A DNA stretch of 20,706 bases from positions 6,754 to 27,459 of the forward strand of contig VBKY01000273.1 in assembly GCA_005879255.1 (NCBI GenBank). The letters are read 5' to 3'. The number at the start of each line of letters is the position of its first letter. The stretch's first letter is position 1. This DNA is from Deltaproteobacteria bacterium. GTDB lineage: Bacteria > Desulfobacterota_B > Binatia > UBA9968. Shown here piece after piece: positions 1 to 6,534 of this stretch. The notes below the pieces were generated by a model that saw nothing but the letters and a program-made list of their open reading frames with translations, did no database searches and was not told where the DNA came from. The position numbers and the translations under genes were made by a program.

Positions 1-491
1 ACGTCCACACCATAGGGCTCAACCACGGAAAACACCCATTTCGACTCGACTAAGCTCCAATCGAATCGATCATGACCTAGAGAAAATGCCGCTACGATGC
101 CCAAGACGTACGGACGGGCTGCTACCCGACCGAACACTTCCGGGCTCGGCCTTTTTAGATGCTCTGCCTGAAAGTCGTTCTTCTCTAACTGCAGGGTTGT
201 CTTGACTGTGAGCATGACCTCTTCGTGCCGCGCGAGGTCCGGATCGTACGTGTAGGCGATCAGCGGTTCGGACGAGAAAACCGGCTCTGCCCTGGCGTCG
301 TCGCGCGACGAGCGGGCAATTCTGTTCATTCTACGCTGTCTGATAAAGTCCGTAGGTTTTTCTCTATCGTCGGCAGGCACAGACTGAACGGTCTCCCCTT
401 CGCGGCTCGATTCGTCCGAACGGTGGAGAAGAATATTGGACCCTTTACGCAAGGTACCTGGCTGTTCACGTTTTGAGGCAGTCTTTTTCAC
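1..491 (-). CDS. Unrecognised protein, 3' end outside window
   Basis: On the minus strand a GTG at 491-489 opens a frame that reads without a stop for 163 codons to the window edge, so the C-terminus is missing. The GTG is preceded by GAGGAGG (spacing about 4), which supports the start; the overlapping ATG at 493-491 is followed directly by a stop and cannot be used. The first ~65 residues are polar and rich in Arg, Ser and Asp, probably disordered. The later part (from about residue 78) looks folded, with motifs such as LIAYTYDPDLARHEE and RPYVLGIVAAFSLG. No signal peptide or family was recognised. It lies about 230 bases downstream of the sulfotransferase on the same strand and could belong to that transcript; the gap between them shows no clear signal. 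An 83-codon plus-strand frame over the same DNA is judged a shadow. Confidence 0.6.
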   Translation of the reverse strand, partial: MKKTASKREQPGTLRKGSNILLHRSDESSREGETVQSVPADDREKPTDFIRQRRMNRIARSSRDDARAEPVFSSEPLIAYTYDPDLARHEEVMLTVKTTLQLEKNDFQAEHLKRPSPEVFGRVAARPYVLGIVAAFSLGHDRFDWSLVESKWVFSVVEPYGVD

Positions 492-720
492 ATGGCCTCC
501 TCGTCGTTCGATCTGTTGAAGGGTAGTCGCAACTTAAGGGCAAATGCAGGCCGTTCGGCATGAATTCGTTGATAATTAGACAGGTGGCCTTTAGTCAGTT
601 AATGACTTAGCACTCCCCACGACGCTACGGTGAGGTTTCTTCGGACGGTGTTGGCGGAAACTTTGACATGGATAGAAATCGTAGCTGTTCATCGTAAGAT
701 GTCCCGCGTTTCCGGAGGCT

Positions 721-1485
721 TTAATTTATAAGCTGGTTGTGGGGTTCTTCTATGAAAGGCGTTGTCCCTTGATTCTCAGCGGAAGAAGCTTGCTCGAACG
801 CATAGCCGAATCTTTCAATCAATGGGCGGTCGCGAATTAAAACCAGCTCTGCGAGTTCCGGTGTATAATAGGTCGAGTAATGGCGGTGCTCAGAAGTATT
901 CTTCTTATCTAGATCAAGCACGTAGCTTCGTAGAGCATCGCTCGCAGCTCCGATCTTCTCGAAAAAAGCCATGAGGTCGCTGCGCAGAGACTCGACGCGG
1001 CAGAAAAAGACGTCGTCAGCGGGCCCGAACAATTGGTTGAATCGAAACGTATATAAGCCTAAACCACTACCTCGAATTTTTCCCATGACGTCTTTGGTAA
1101 CGTTTGAGATATGTTTTTTTTGGTAATTGAAGTTTTCAGGTAAGGCCTGGATCAAAAGATCGAGCTTCTCGTCGCTCACGCCGAGGTTCAACGCGTTTCG
1201 AATCGTCTGAACAAAATCGAGCTTCCGATTCTCGCTGAGACCGCAGAATAATGGCGAATATTTGGTGTCAGAATATTGATGGTGGTACCAAGAGGGGTAG
1301 AATTCCCAAGGGTTCCGAATCCCACCAAGGAGAGGGAGGTGCGAATATTCTGTGGGCAGGGCAGCTCGCGGCAAGTGATAGCCGATTTCGTGAGCCGAGG
1401 GAAAAAATTTCCTGATAACCTCGGAAACAAATGTACCACCTGACCGTGGTAGGTGCACAAATACGAACTTGTCAGTAACTATCAT
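721..1485 (-). CDS. Sulfotransferase family protein
   Basis: This 254-residue protein has the hallmarks of cytosolic PAPS-dependent sulfotransferases. An N-terminal beta strand runs into the 5'-phosphosulfate loop HLPRSGGTF (residues ~11-19). GGIRNPWEFYPSWY (~54-67) resembles the 3'-phosphate-binding region with its Arg. A late FCRVESLRSDLMAFFEKIG segment and a terminal IERFGYAF match the usual end of the fold. No signal peptide is seen, so it should act in the cytoplasm, moving sulfate from PAPS to an acceptor that cannot be named. The ATG at 1485 follows AGAGG. It begins 74 bases after the kinase-like gene on the same strand and is probably co-transcribed with it. Family assignment is fairly secure; the acceptor (glycan, lipid or small molecule) is unknown. 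Confidence 0.75.
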   Translation of the reverse strand: MIVTDKFVFVHLPRSGGTFVSEVIRKFFPSAHEIGYHLPRAALPTEYSHLPLLGGIRNPWEFYPSWYHHQYSDTKYSPLFCGLSENRKLDFVQTIRNALNLGVSDEKLDLLIQALPENFNYQKKHISNVTKDVMGKIRGSGLGLYTFRFNQLFGPADDVFFCRVESLRSDLMAFFEKIGAASDALRSYVLDLDKKNTSEHRHYSTYYTPELAELVLIRDRPLIERFGYAFEQASSAENQGTTPFIEEPHNQLIN

Positions 1486-1559
1486 CGCCTCTGTCCTTTT
1501 TACACCTAGAGAAATCGAGGAAAAGATATTTCAACTGCACGAGTCGCTTAATTATCTTC

Positions 1560-2411
1560 CTATAAAGTTCGAGGAAGATTTCGCTTTCTCGGGGAGATTT
1601 TTGCGTCAGCAGCATTCATCGGCACGCCACGACGAAAAACGCTTCGAGCTTCAGGGACACGACCCCATCCGCCTCCAATTTCAGGCGCAGAGGGCAACTT
1701 TATTACTGAGTATGGTATCTGTTGTCTTTCTGCCACCTCTAGTATTAATCCTTGTTGCCAAATATGCCGTCCCAACGCATCGCGAAAGCCCTCCTTCTTC
1801 GCTATCTGTTTCTGATGCGTCTCCCACGCGGTAGACCTCTCTGGATGCAAAGCTCTCTCCTCAATTTCATTTTCGTCCAATTGCAAAATAAATACATGAA
1901 CAGACAGCGTTCTCAAAACGTTGATGATCTCATCGTATTCTTTTTCTAGCTTGGGTTGTTGAATGATCGTCGAAGCGTACGTGGACAAGTGAAATCTGTT
2001 CATAAGAAACACGGCCTTCTCGTCCCGACTAACGATGTCTTTGACATAATTCACGAAAAGCTTCATAAACTTAACGCGCAATTCAAAAATGCCCTCAACG
2101 TGCAATTGCTTCCACGATTGCAATAGCTCGCCCTCGGAATAGTCATACACATTTCGGTTTTTGAGCTTCTTTTTTAGGTACGCCTGAAACGTGTCTTTGC
2201 CAGAACCTGAAATTCCTTCGATAATGAGAACGCGAGAATCTAATGCGATTCTTTCCAGGTGGTAGGAATCTTGAACTTGCAGCCGCCGGAGTTGAATCCT
2301 ACGCTCCTCGATCACTTCCGGCAGAGCGGGCTGCTCTGACCGGGCAACCAATCCGTCTCCGTTGTCGGCGCCTTCAAGATGATTCCACTTGTCGACAGGA
2401 ACAATTCCCAT
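1560..2411 (-). CDS. P-loop kinase-like protein fused to a phosphatase-type N-terminus
   Basis: The protein has 283 residues in two parts. Residues 1-54 match the N-terminus of the phosphatase-like protein at 3106-3690 at 37 of 54 positions, including MGIVP, WNHL and DGLVARSEQP. Residues ~60-240 form a nucleoside/nucleotide kinase-like domain: strand RVLIIEG, P-loop GISGSGKDT (66-74, GKxT as in thymidylate kinases), FLMNRFHLSTYA (~135-146, like the DRYxxSxxA helix of that family) and a later Arg/Glu-rich lid-like stretch around ENEIEERALHPER. The C-terminal ~40 residues are basic and unassigned. The ATG follows AAGGAAG, the same site as in the phosphatase gene. The likely activity is phosphoryl transfer to a nucleotide or other small substrate, but this is inference. 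It probably shares a transcript with the downstream sulfotransferase. Confidence 0.65.
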   Translation of the reverse strand: MGIVPVDKWNHLEGADNGDGLVARSEQPALPEVIEERRIQLRRLQVQDSYHLERIALDSRVLIIEGISGSGKDTFQAYLKKKLKNRNVYDYSEGELLQSWKQLHVEGIFELRVKFMKLFVNYVKDIVSRDEKAVFLMNRFHLSTYASTIIQQPKLEKEYDEIINVLRTLSVHVFILQLDENEIEERALHPERSTAWETHQKQIAKKEGFRDALGRHIWQQGLILEVAERQQIPYSVIKLPSAPEIGGGWGRVPEARSVFRRGVPMNAADAKISPRKRNLPRTL

Positions 2412-2527
2412 ATGTCTTCCTTATTGATGACTGCTCAGGAGTTTACCCTCCGAGGTCTGTAGCCCTCACCGTCTCGTGTGCCGTTGCGTGCCCTAACCAA
2501 ATCGAGATCCATTTAACCCAGTTTTCC

Positions 2528-2540
2528 TTCCAAGCTATCA
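2528..2540. repeat. 13-base repeat, copy 1
   Basis: TTCCAAGCTATCA occurs here, upstream of the kinase-like gene, and again at 3740-3752 upstream of the phosphatase-like gene, in the same orientation. CCAGT precedes both copies at slightly different spacing. It is most simply a leftover of a duplication that included the 5' flank; a regulatory site is possible. Confidence 0.4.
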
Positions 2541-2574
2541 AAAACGTTACAAATGAGCCCATGGCATACCCGGC

Positions 2575-2799
2575 TTAATATTGGCTTAACTTCTGAGCAA
2601 TATTAGGACCGCGGGGTAAGCAGAAGAGAATTTCACGTATTTTAGGGAACTTACGAAATGGGGAAGAGTAAACTAAAAGATGGCTAAGTTTGTCAATCGC
2701 TGTCAAACCGTCGCATAAGTGACAAAATTCATGGCAAACCCGCGATTCGCCATTGCTACTTGACCCCTGGCGGCCCCTATTCGGTAGGATCCGAGACAT
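2575..2799 (-). pseudogene. Fragment resembling the C-terminus of the phosphatase-like gene
   Basis: A 74-codon minus-strand frame carries, in order, LPN, a Gln, G-[E/Q]-[S/T]-R and HLCDG-[L/I]-T followed by D. These align with residues ~143-175 of the phosphatase-like protein encoded just upstream (LPN, GQ, GQTR, HLCDGIT). At the DNA level TGTCTCGG near the fragment start matches the TGTCTCGG that encodes CLG in the intact copy, followed by an apparent deletion of about 28 bases. No convincing start or ribosome-binding site is present and the catalytic N-terminal half is absent. It is best read as debris of a third phosphatase copy. The match is short and judged by eye, so a chance resemblance remains possible. 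Confidence 0.4.
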
Positions 2800-3105
2800 T
2801 TAAAGAACTCGTAATAGTTCTGTAATAAATTCTGTGCGCCACAATAGCGCATAAATGATAACTTTTGTCAAACTCTGCCAAATAAGGACAACCTCGTCGT
2901 CAGGACAGAATGAGACAAGTTGAACGAAAGGTCCTGGCACCGTGTGATCAGGGCATAAAATAAATGTAGGCCGAGAAAGCGAGGAGAGTTTGAGTTATGA
3001 CCTGTGCGAACTTTGCTAGCTGCAAACGGGAAAGGCATCAATCACTGTCCGACTAGTAAAAAAGAAGGGCGGATCTGCTGACGTAATCTCCGAACATTGA
3101 CGCGC
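2800..3105. other. Gap with no recognised gene
   Basis: This 306-base stretch lies between the phosphatase-like gene and the fragment downstream of it. It is relatively AT-rich. A T-run on the minus strand near 3056-3066 (AAAAAAAG on plus) could end transcription of the upstream gene, but no stable hairpin precedes it. No coding frame with a ribosome-binding site was seen on either strand. Confidence 0.4.
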
Positions 3106-3690
3106 TTAAAACTTGTAGAAATAAACCCAAGGAACTTTGGGGTCGGTTACTTCAAGATCCACTGCATCGCTGATCGTAATCCCGTCACACAAATGCGCGC
3201 ACATTCGGATGGCTGCCCTTGTCTGTCCAGCCAGCAGTACGGGTTGGCCGTTGTAGTTTGGGAGCACTTCCTCGAAAAAAGATCGCCAGCGGCCGAGACA
3301 TTGGAGCCAGCTCTCCCCGCCGGGGTATGCTATCTCTACAAAATCGTGCGGTGGCTTCATGCCCGATAGTGGTTGTCCCTTGAAATTTCCATAGTCGACG
3401 GCGTCCAAACGCCCATCCGAAATGGGCGCCGGTAGTTTGAAGAACTCACAGATCAGCCTCGCTGATTCGATGTGCCTCGGGCTTGATGGGCAATAGACAG
3501 CCTTAAAGATGCGAAACAGCCTGACGAGCCTCTCCAGAAGATAAGGATCTTGCTCTTGCAGCCGCTGGAACTGCATCTTGCGTTTTTCCATCTCTTCCGG
3601 CAGCACCGGCTGCTCTGACCGGGCAACGAGACCGTCTCTGTTGTCTGCGCTCGGCAAATGATTCCACACGTAGATAGGAACGATTCCCAT
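3106..3690 (-). CDS. Histidine phosphatase-like protein with degenerate active site
   Basis: The ATG at 3690, preceded by AAAGGAAG, is preferred over an in-frame start 42 codons earlier because the kinase-like gene begins at the same MGIVP with the same site. The 194 residues follow the phosphoglycerate-mutase/histidine phosphatase layout. IYVWNHLPSADN (6-17) stands where RHGE normally lies. VYCPSSPRHIESARLI (65-80) matches the SSPxxRAxxTA helix with Arg72. RLDAVDYGNFKG is the D/E-x-G-x-W-E-G region, GGES (124-127) is kept, and VLLAGQTRAAIR (151-162) stands at the second catalytic His motif. His11 is kept, but the adjacent Arg is Asn, the second His is Gln156 and the acidic residue before DYG is Ala. 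It may therefore be a pseudophosphatase or have altered chemistry. Confidence 0.65.
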   Translation of the reverse strand: MGIVPIYVWNHLPSADNRDGLVARSEQPVLPEEMEKRKMQFQRLQEQDPYLLERLVRLFRIFKAVYCPSSPRHIESARLICEFFKLPAPISDGRLDAVDYGNFKGQPLSGMKPPHDFVEIAYPGGESWLQCLGRWRSFFEEVLPNYNGQPVLLAGQTRAAIRMCAHLCDGITISDAVDLEVTDPKVPWVYFYKF

Positions 3691-3739
3691 AGGACTTCCT
3701 TTCGCCGGTCTTATCTTAGGTGAGGATCGATGTCCAGTA

Positions 3740-3752
3740 TTCCAAGCTATCA
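3740..3752. repeat. 13-base repeat, copy 2
   Basis: Second copy of TTCCAAGCTATCA, 50 bases before the phosphatase-like start. It lies closer to its gene than copy 1 (2528-2540), which is about 117 bases before the kinase-like start. The remainder of 3691-3994 shows no gene with a ribosome-binding site. Confidence 0.4.
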
Positions 3753-3913
3753 GGCGGGAAAAAATATCGGAACGCTGCTCAAGTTGGCCACCGATCCGAT
3801 CGTGAGCCAACAGCAAGCAGTGTTATTCAATTGTTACCTTCCATGCAGGATGCCCGCCCGTTTAGTTAGCGCAGAAAACTCCGGACACGCGTTCATCATC
3901 AAATGCGATTCTG

Positions 3914-3942
3914 TTGACAGCTTGCGAGACATCGCCTATGTG
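3914..3942 (+). promoter_or_regulatory. Possible sigma70-type promoter for the VOC gene
   Basis: A perfect TTGACA at 3914-3919 is followed after 17 bases by TATGTG at 3937-3942. Spacing is ideal, but the -10 box matches the consensus only partly. It would start transcription near 3950, about 45 bases before the VOC start codon. Confidence 0.35.
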
Positions 3943-3994
3943 CTAAATGAACTCACAACGATCGCCGTGGACACAGCGGCGGAGGAGGTCGGAA

Positions 3995-4387
3995 ATGTTG
4001 AAAACCCATGGTGTATTGCATTTCAGTTTGCCGGTGACCGATTTGGATCGGAGCCGCAAATTCTAAGAAGGGTTGCTTGGTATGAAGGTCGTCGAGCAAT
4101 CGCCGCGCATGGTATTTTTGCAGACCGGCGATGACTACATTATCTTAGCGAAAGGAAATGAGCCGCTCAAATACGACTCGCCGCAGAGTACGCCGGTGCA
4201 TCACGCCTTCAAAATAAAACCGGAGGACTTTGAGCCTTCGATCGATTTTCTGCGTAAGAACGGCGTCGAAGTGTTTAATATAGAAGACCGCAATCAGGGG
4301 GTTTTCTGGGGCCCGCAGGCATACTTTCTCGATCCTGACGGTAATAAGCTCGAGATATATGCTGGACCCGGCGCTAAAAAATTCTGA
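3995..4387 (+). pseudogene. VOC/glyoxalase-family gene interrupted by an in-frame stop
   Basis: An ATG at 3995, six bases after GGAGG, begins a typical VOC (glyoxalase/dioxygenase/fosfomycin-resistance superfamily) N-terminus: HGVLHFSLPVTDLDRSRKF. The next codon (4064-4066) is TAA where the family has the Tyr of the FY pair. After it the same frame continues as EGLLGMKVVEQ and runs to a TGA at 4385-4387. The rest of the fold is present: HHAFKI with the second metal-type His, FEPSIDFLRKNGVEV, and the ending YFLDPDGNKLEIY with its Glu. Only the one base stands between this and an intact 130-residue protein. A TTG at 4073 could restart translation but would omit the first beta strand and its His. 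A recent nonsense mutation is likely; a sequencing error is the main alternative. Confidence 0.8.
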
Positions 4388-4399
4388 ATGTTAAGGCCC

Positions 4400-4434
4400 A
4401 AAAAAACGAAGCGCACTCCCGGAAGTGCGCTTCG
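4400..4434 (-). terminator. Intrinsic terminator between convergent genes
   Basis: An 11-base-pair perfect stem (4407-4417 with 4424-4434, core GAAGCGCACT) closes a 6-base loop. On the minus strand it is followed by seven Ts (A4400-4406 on plus), which makes it a good terminator for the methyltransferase transcript coming from the right. On the plus strand, where it follows the VOC gene by about 20 bases, the hairpin is the same but no T-run follows. Confidence 0.8.
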
Positions 4435-4503
4435 CCGTTATTGCCAGTTCTAATTGAAACCGCGGCGCGCAGAGCGCTCACTGCGATTTCTCCCTTTCCC
4501 CGT

Positions 4504-5322
4504 CTACTTCCCCGACCGTATCGCGTTCCACTTGTTCCCGCCGACAGTTCCTTCTATCGAATTGCCGTTGACGTGGCCGGTGTACTGGGTGCCTGCTGCG
4601 GTAAAGGTAATTTGATCGCCGGTCATTTTGGCATTGCTGATCGGAGCGGCCACATTTCCATTTTTGAGCGTGCCGGTTAACATCTGGAAGCTCTGCTTGA
4701 GCACTAACTCGCCCTGAGGTGTTTTCCAGGTCCCTTCGACCTTCGCCGGCACGATCCATAAGTGAGCCGTGCACCAATTCATGCAACCTTCGACGTTGGC
4801 GGTTTCGTCGGCTTTCCAATCTTCCATGTCAAAAGTATTCGAGACGATGCGCGTGCCGGGTTTCAAATTGAGGATTTTCGGTCGCAATTTAATATTAATG
4901 CTCGGCAGTAAGAACATGGTAATTACTTGCGCCTGAGAGAAGTCGCTCTCGAAGAGGTCGGCTTTCATGAAGGTGGCCTTATCGGCGACTCCCTCTTTGA
5001 CAGCGTTGCGTTTCGATAGCTCGACCATGTCCGGATTGTATTCGATGCCGAGAGCCTTGGAACCGTGTTTGGCCGCGGTAATCACGGTCCGCCCGTCGCC
5101 CGAGCCGAGATCGATGACGTAATCTTTCGGCGTCACTTTCGCCATCTCGAGCATCTTGTCCACCAGCGCTTGCGGCGTCGGCACCCATACGACGTCTTTG
5201 CCCGCCTGGCCGACTTCGGGTTGGTATTCTTTGGCCGGCTGGGCATGCACAAGTCCGACCGCCAACGACTGGCACAGCAACAACAACAGGATGAATTTCC
5301 GTGCAGCAAATACTCTGTTCAT
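4504..5322 (-). CDS. Exported class I SAM-dependent methyltransferase, paralogue 1
   Basis: The 272-residue product starts with a Sec signal peptide (basic MNRVFAARKF, hydrophobic ILLLLL core, likely cleavage after VHA at residue 27). A Rossmann methyltransferase domain follows: VIDLGSGDG (69-77) is motif I, GIEYNPD (~92-98) supplies the acidic residue for the SAM ribose, and MFLLPS lies near motif IV. GCMNWCTAHLWIVPAKVEG (179-197) has two Cys spaced by three residues. The last ~70 residues look like a small beta domain (GELVLKQ, GDQITFTAAG, YTGHVNGNSIEG, KW). The ATG follows GGAGGAGG. Substrate unknown. A methyltransferase outside the cytoplasm would need SAM there, so either the signal is not used as predicted or the protein binds rather than methylates. 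It lies downstream of its paralogue, with its own possible promoter and a shared terminator. Confidence 0.75.
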   Translation of the reverse strand: MNRVFAARKFILLLLLCQSLAVGLVHAQPAKEYQPEVGQAGKDVVWVPTPQALVDKMLEMAKVTPKDYVIDLGSGDGRTVITAAKHGSKALGIEYNPDMVELSKRNAVKEGVADKATFMKADLFESDFSQAQVITMFLLPSINIKLRPKILNLKPGTRIVSNTFDMEDWKADETANVEGCMNWCTAHLWIVPAKVEGTWKTPQGELVLKQSFQMLTGTLKNGNVAAPISNAKMTGDQITFTAAGTQYTGHVNGNSIEGTVGGNKWNAIRSGK

Positions 5323-5351
5323 AAACCTCCTCCGAAAACTACTTGATAATT

Positions 5352-5360
5352 GTTATAGCA
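5352..5360 (-). promoter_or_regulatory. Possible extended -10 promoter for paralogue 1
   Basis: On the minus strand TGC directly precedes TATAAC (5 of 6 consensus positions), an extended -10 arrangement about 30 bases before the start codon. The -35 region is poor, as is common with extended -10 promoters. It would allow paralogue 1 to be transcribed independently of paralogue 2. Confidence 0.35.
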
Positions 5361-5475
5361 AGCCTGAGCCGCAGAAGGGAGAGCCGAGGGGAAAAAACTT
5401 TTAGCGCACTTGAATTAGCAACGCTCCGAGTCTGGAATCCCGGCCCTTTCATTTCTATTTTTTCTCCGATGCGCG

Positions 5476-6285
5476 TCACTTTCCAGCCCGAGTCGCGCTC
5501 CACTTGGTACCGGCGGCGCTCCCCTCCATAGAGTTTCCATTGACGCGACCCGTGTAGGATATGTTGCCAGCCGTAAAAGAAATTTGTTCGCCGTTGAGCT
5601 TGCCATTTATCGATGTCACGCTACTGCCGGATCTGAGAGTTCCTGAGATCATCTGAAAGGCTTGCTTCAGCGTCAGCTCGCCCTGGGTCAGGTTCCATGT
5701 GCCTTCGACTTTCGCCGGCACGATCCAGAGATGGGCAGTACACCAAGAATTACACCCGGGCACTGTAGAAGATTGGTCAGGTTTCCACTCGCCCATATCG
5801 AAGGTGTTGGAAACGATACGCGTGCCGGGCTTGAGATCGAGAATTTTCGGGCGCAGCTTCATATTGATACTTGATAGCAAAAACATCGTGATCACTTGGG
5901 CCTGTGAAAAATCGCTTTCGAAGAGGTCAGCCTTGATGAAACTCGCTTTGTCGCTGACGCCTTCTGTGGCAGCGCTGCGCTTCGATAGTTCGACCATCTC
6001 CGGATTGTATTCAATGCCGAGCGCTTTGGCACCGCGCTTGGCTGCCGTGATAACCGTCCGCCCGTCCCCCGAGCCGAGATCGATCACGAAATCTTTTGGT
6101 GTGACCTTGGCCATGTCGAGCATCTTGTCCACTAGCTCCTGCGGCGTCGGCACCCAAATGACGTCTTTACCTTCCTGGCCGACTTGGGGTTGGAATTCCT
6201 GTGCCGGCTGCGCTTGAGTCGATTGACCGGCCAATGACAAGCACAGAGCGAGCAACGAGGCGCCGACAATTTTTTTTGCTAACAT
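5476..6285 (-). CDS. Exported class I SAM-dependent methyltransferase, paralogue 2
   Basis: The ATG at 6285 is chosen over an in-frame start 22 codons earlier because GGAGG lies just before it and the signal peptide begins there (MLAKKIVGASLLALCLSLAG, likely cleavage after TQA at residue 25). The 269-residue protein has the same layout as its downstream neighbour: motif I VIDLGSGDG (67-75), GIEYNPE, the Cys pair C178/C182 within GCNSWCTAHLWIVPAK, and a C-terminal beta domain ending in KW. The methyltransferase part is nearly the same as in paralogue 1, while the signal peptide and beta domain differ more, which suggests an old tandem duplication. About 150 bases separate the two genes. The activity is inferred from the fold; no substrate can be named. 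Confidence 0.75.
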   Translation of the reverse strand: MLAKKIVGASLLALCLSLAGQSTQAQPAQEFQPQVGQEGKDVIWVPTPQELVDKMLDMAKVTPKDFVIDLGSGDGRTVITAAKRGAKALGIEYNPEMVELSKRSAATEGVSDKASFIKADLFESDFSQAQVITMFLLSSINMKLRPKILDLKPGTRIVSNTFDMGEWKPDQSSTVPGCNSWCTAHLWIVPAKVEGTWNLTQGELTLKQAFQMISGTLRSGSSVTSINGKLNGEQISFTAGNISYTGRVNGNSMEGSAAGTKWSATRAGK

Positions 6286-6534
6286 ACCTGATCCTCCGAA
6301 AGTCGTATTGAGAAAAATGGCACAGAAGGAAGTGTCATTCTGATACGCCATGGTGGAATAAATGTCCAGCAGACGATGCGCAGCCGTCCGTTAGTCGATT
6401 CGCCTCTGAACTGACATTTAGACGAATTGAGACGTCGAACCCTTCGATGACGACCGTCATGGCAGAGTCGTGAAAGTTCTTGGCCGGCGGAGCCATTCAC
6501 TCCCGGCTGCGACTTCATTCCAGCTCAATGGTAT

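Noticed and set aside
225..476. 83-codon plus-strand frame near the left edge
   Set aside because: It overlaps the longer minus-strand open frame that has a strong ribosome-binding site; composition is Arg/Val-rich, as in a shadow frame, with no family resemblance.
1469..1834. 121-codon plus-strand frame across the kinase-sulfotransferase junction
   Set aside because: Antisense to two recognised genes, no ribosome-binding site, no family features.
3691..3816. 42-codon upstream extension of the phosphatase-like protein
   Set aside because: No ribosome-binding site there; the kinase-like paralogue starts at the equivalent MGIVP with the same GGAAG site.
3730..4134. 134-codon plus-strand frame upstream of and overlapping the VOC gene
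   Set aside because: It overlaps the VOC coding region in another frame, lacks a ribosome-binding site and contains no recognisable motif; the VOC frame with GGAGG at ideal spacing explains the DNA better.
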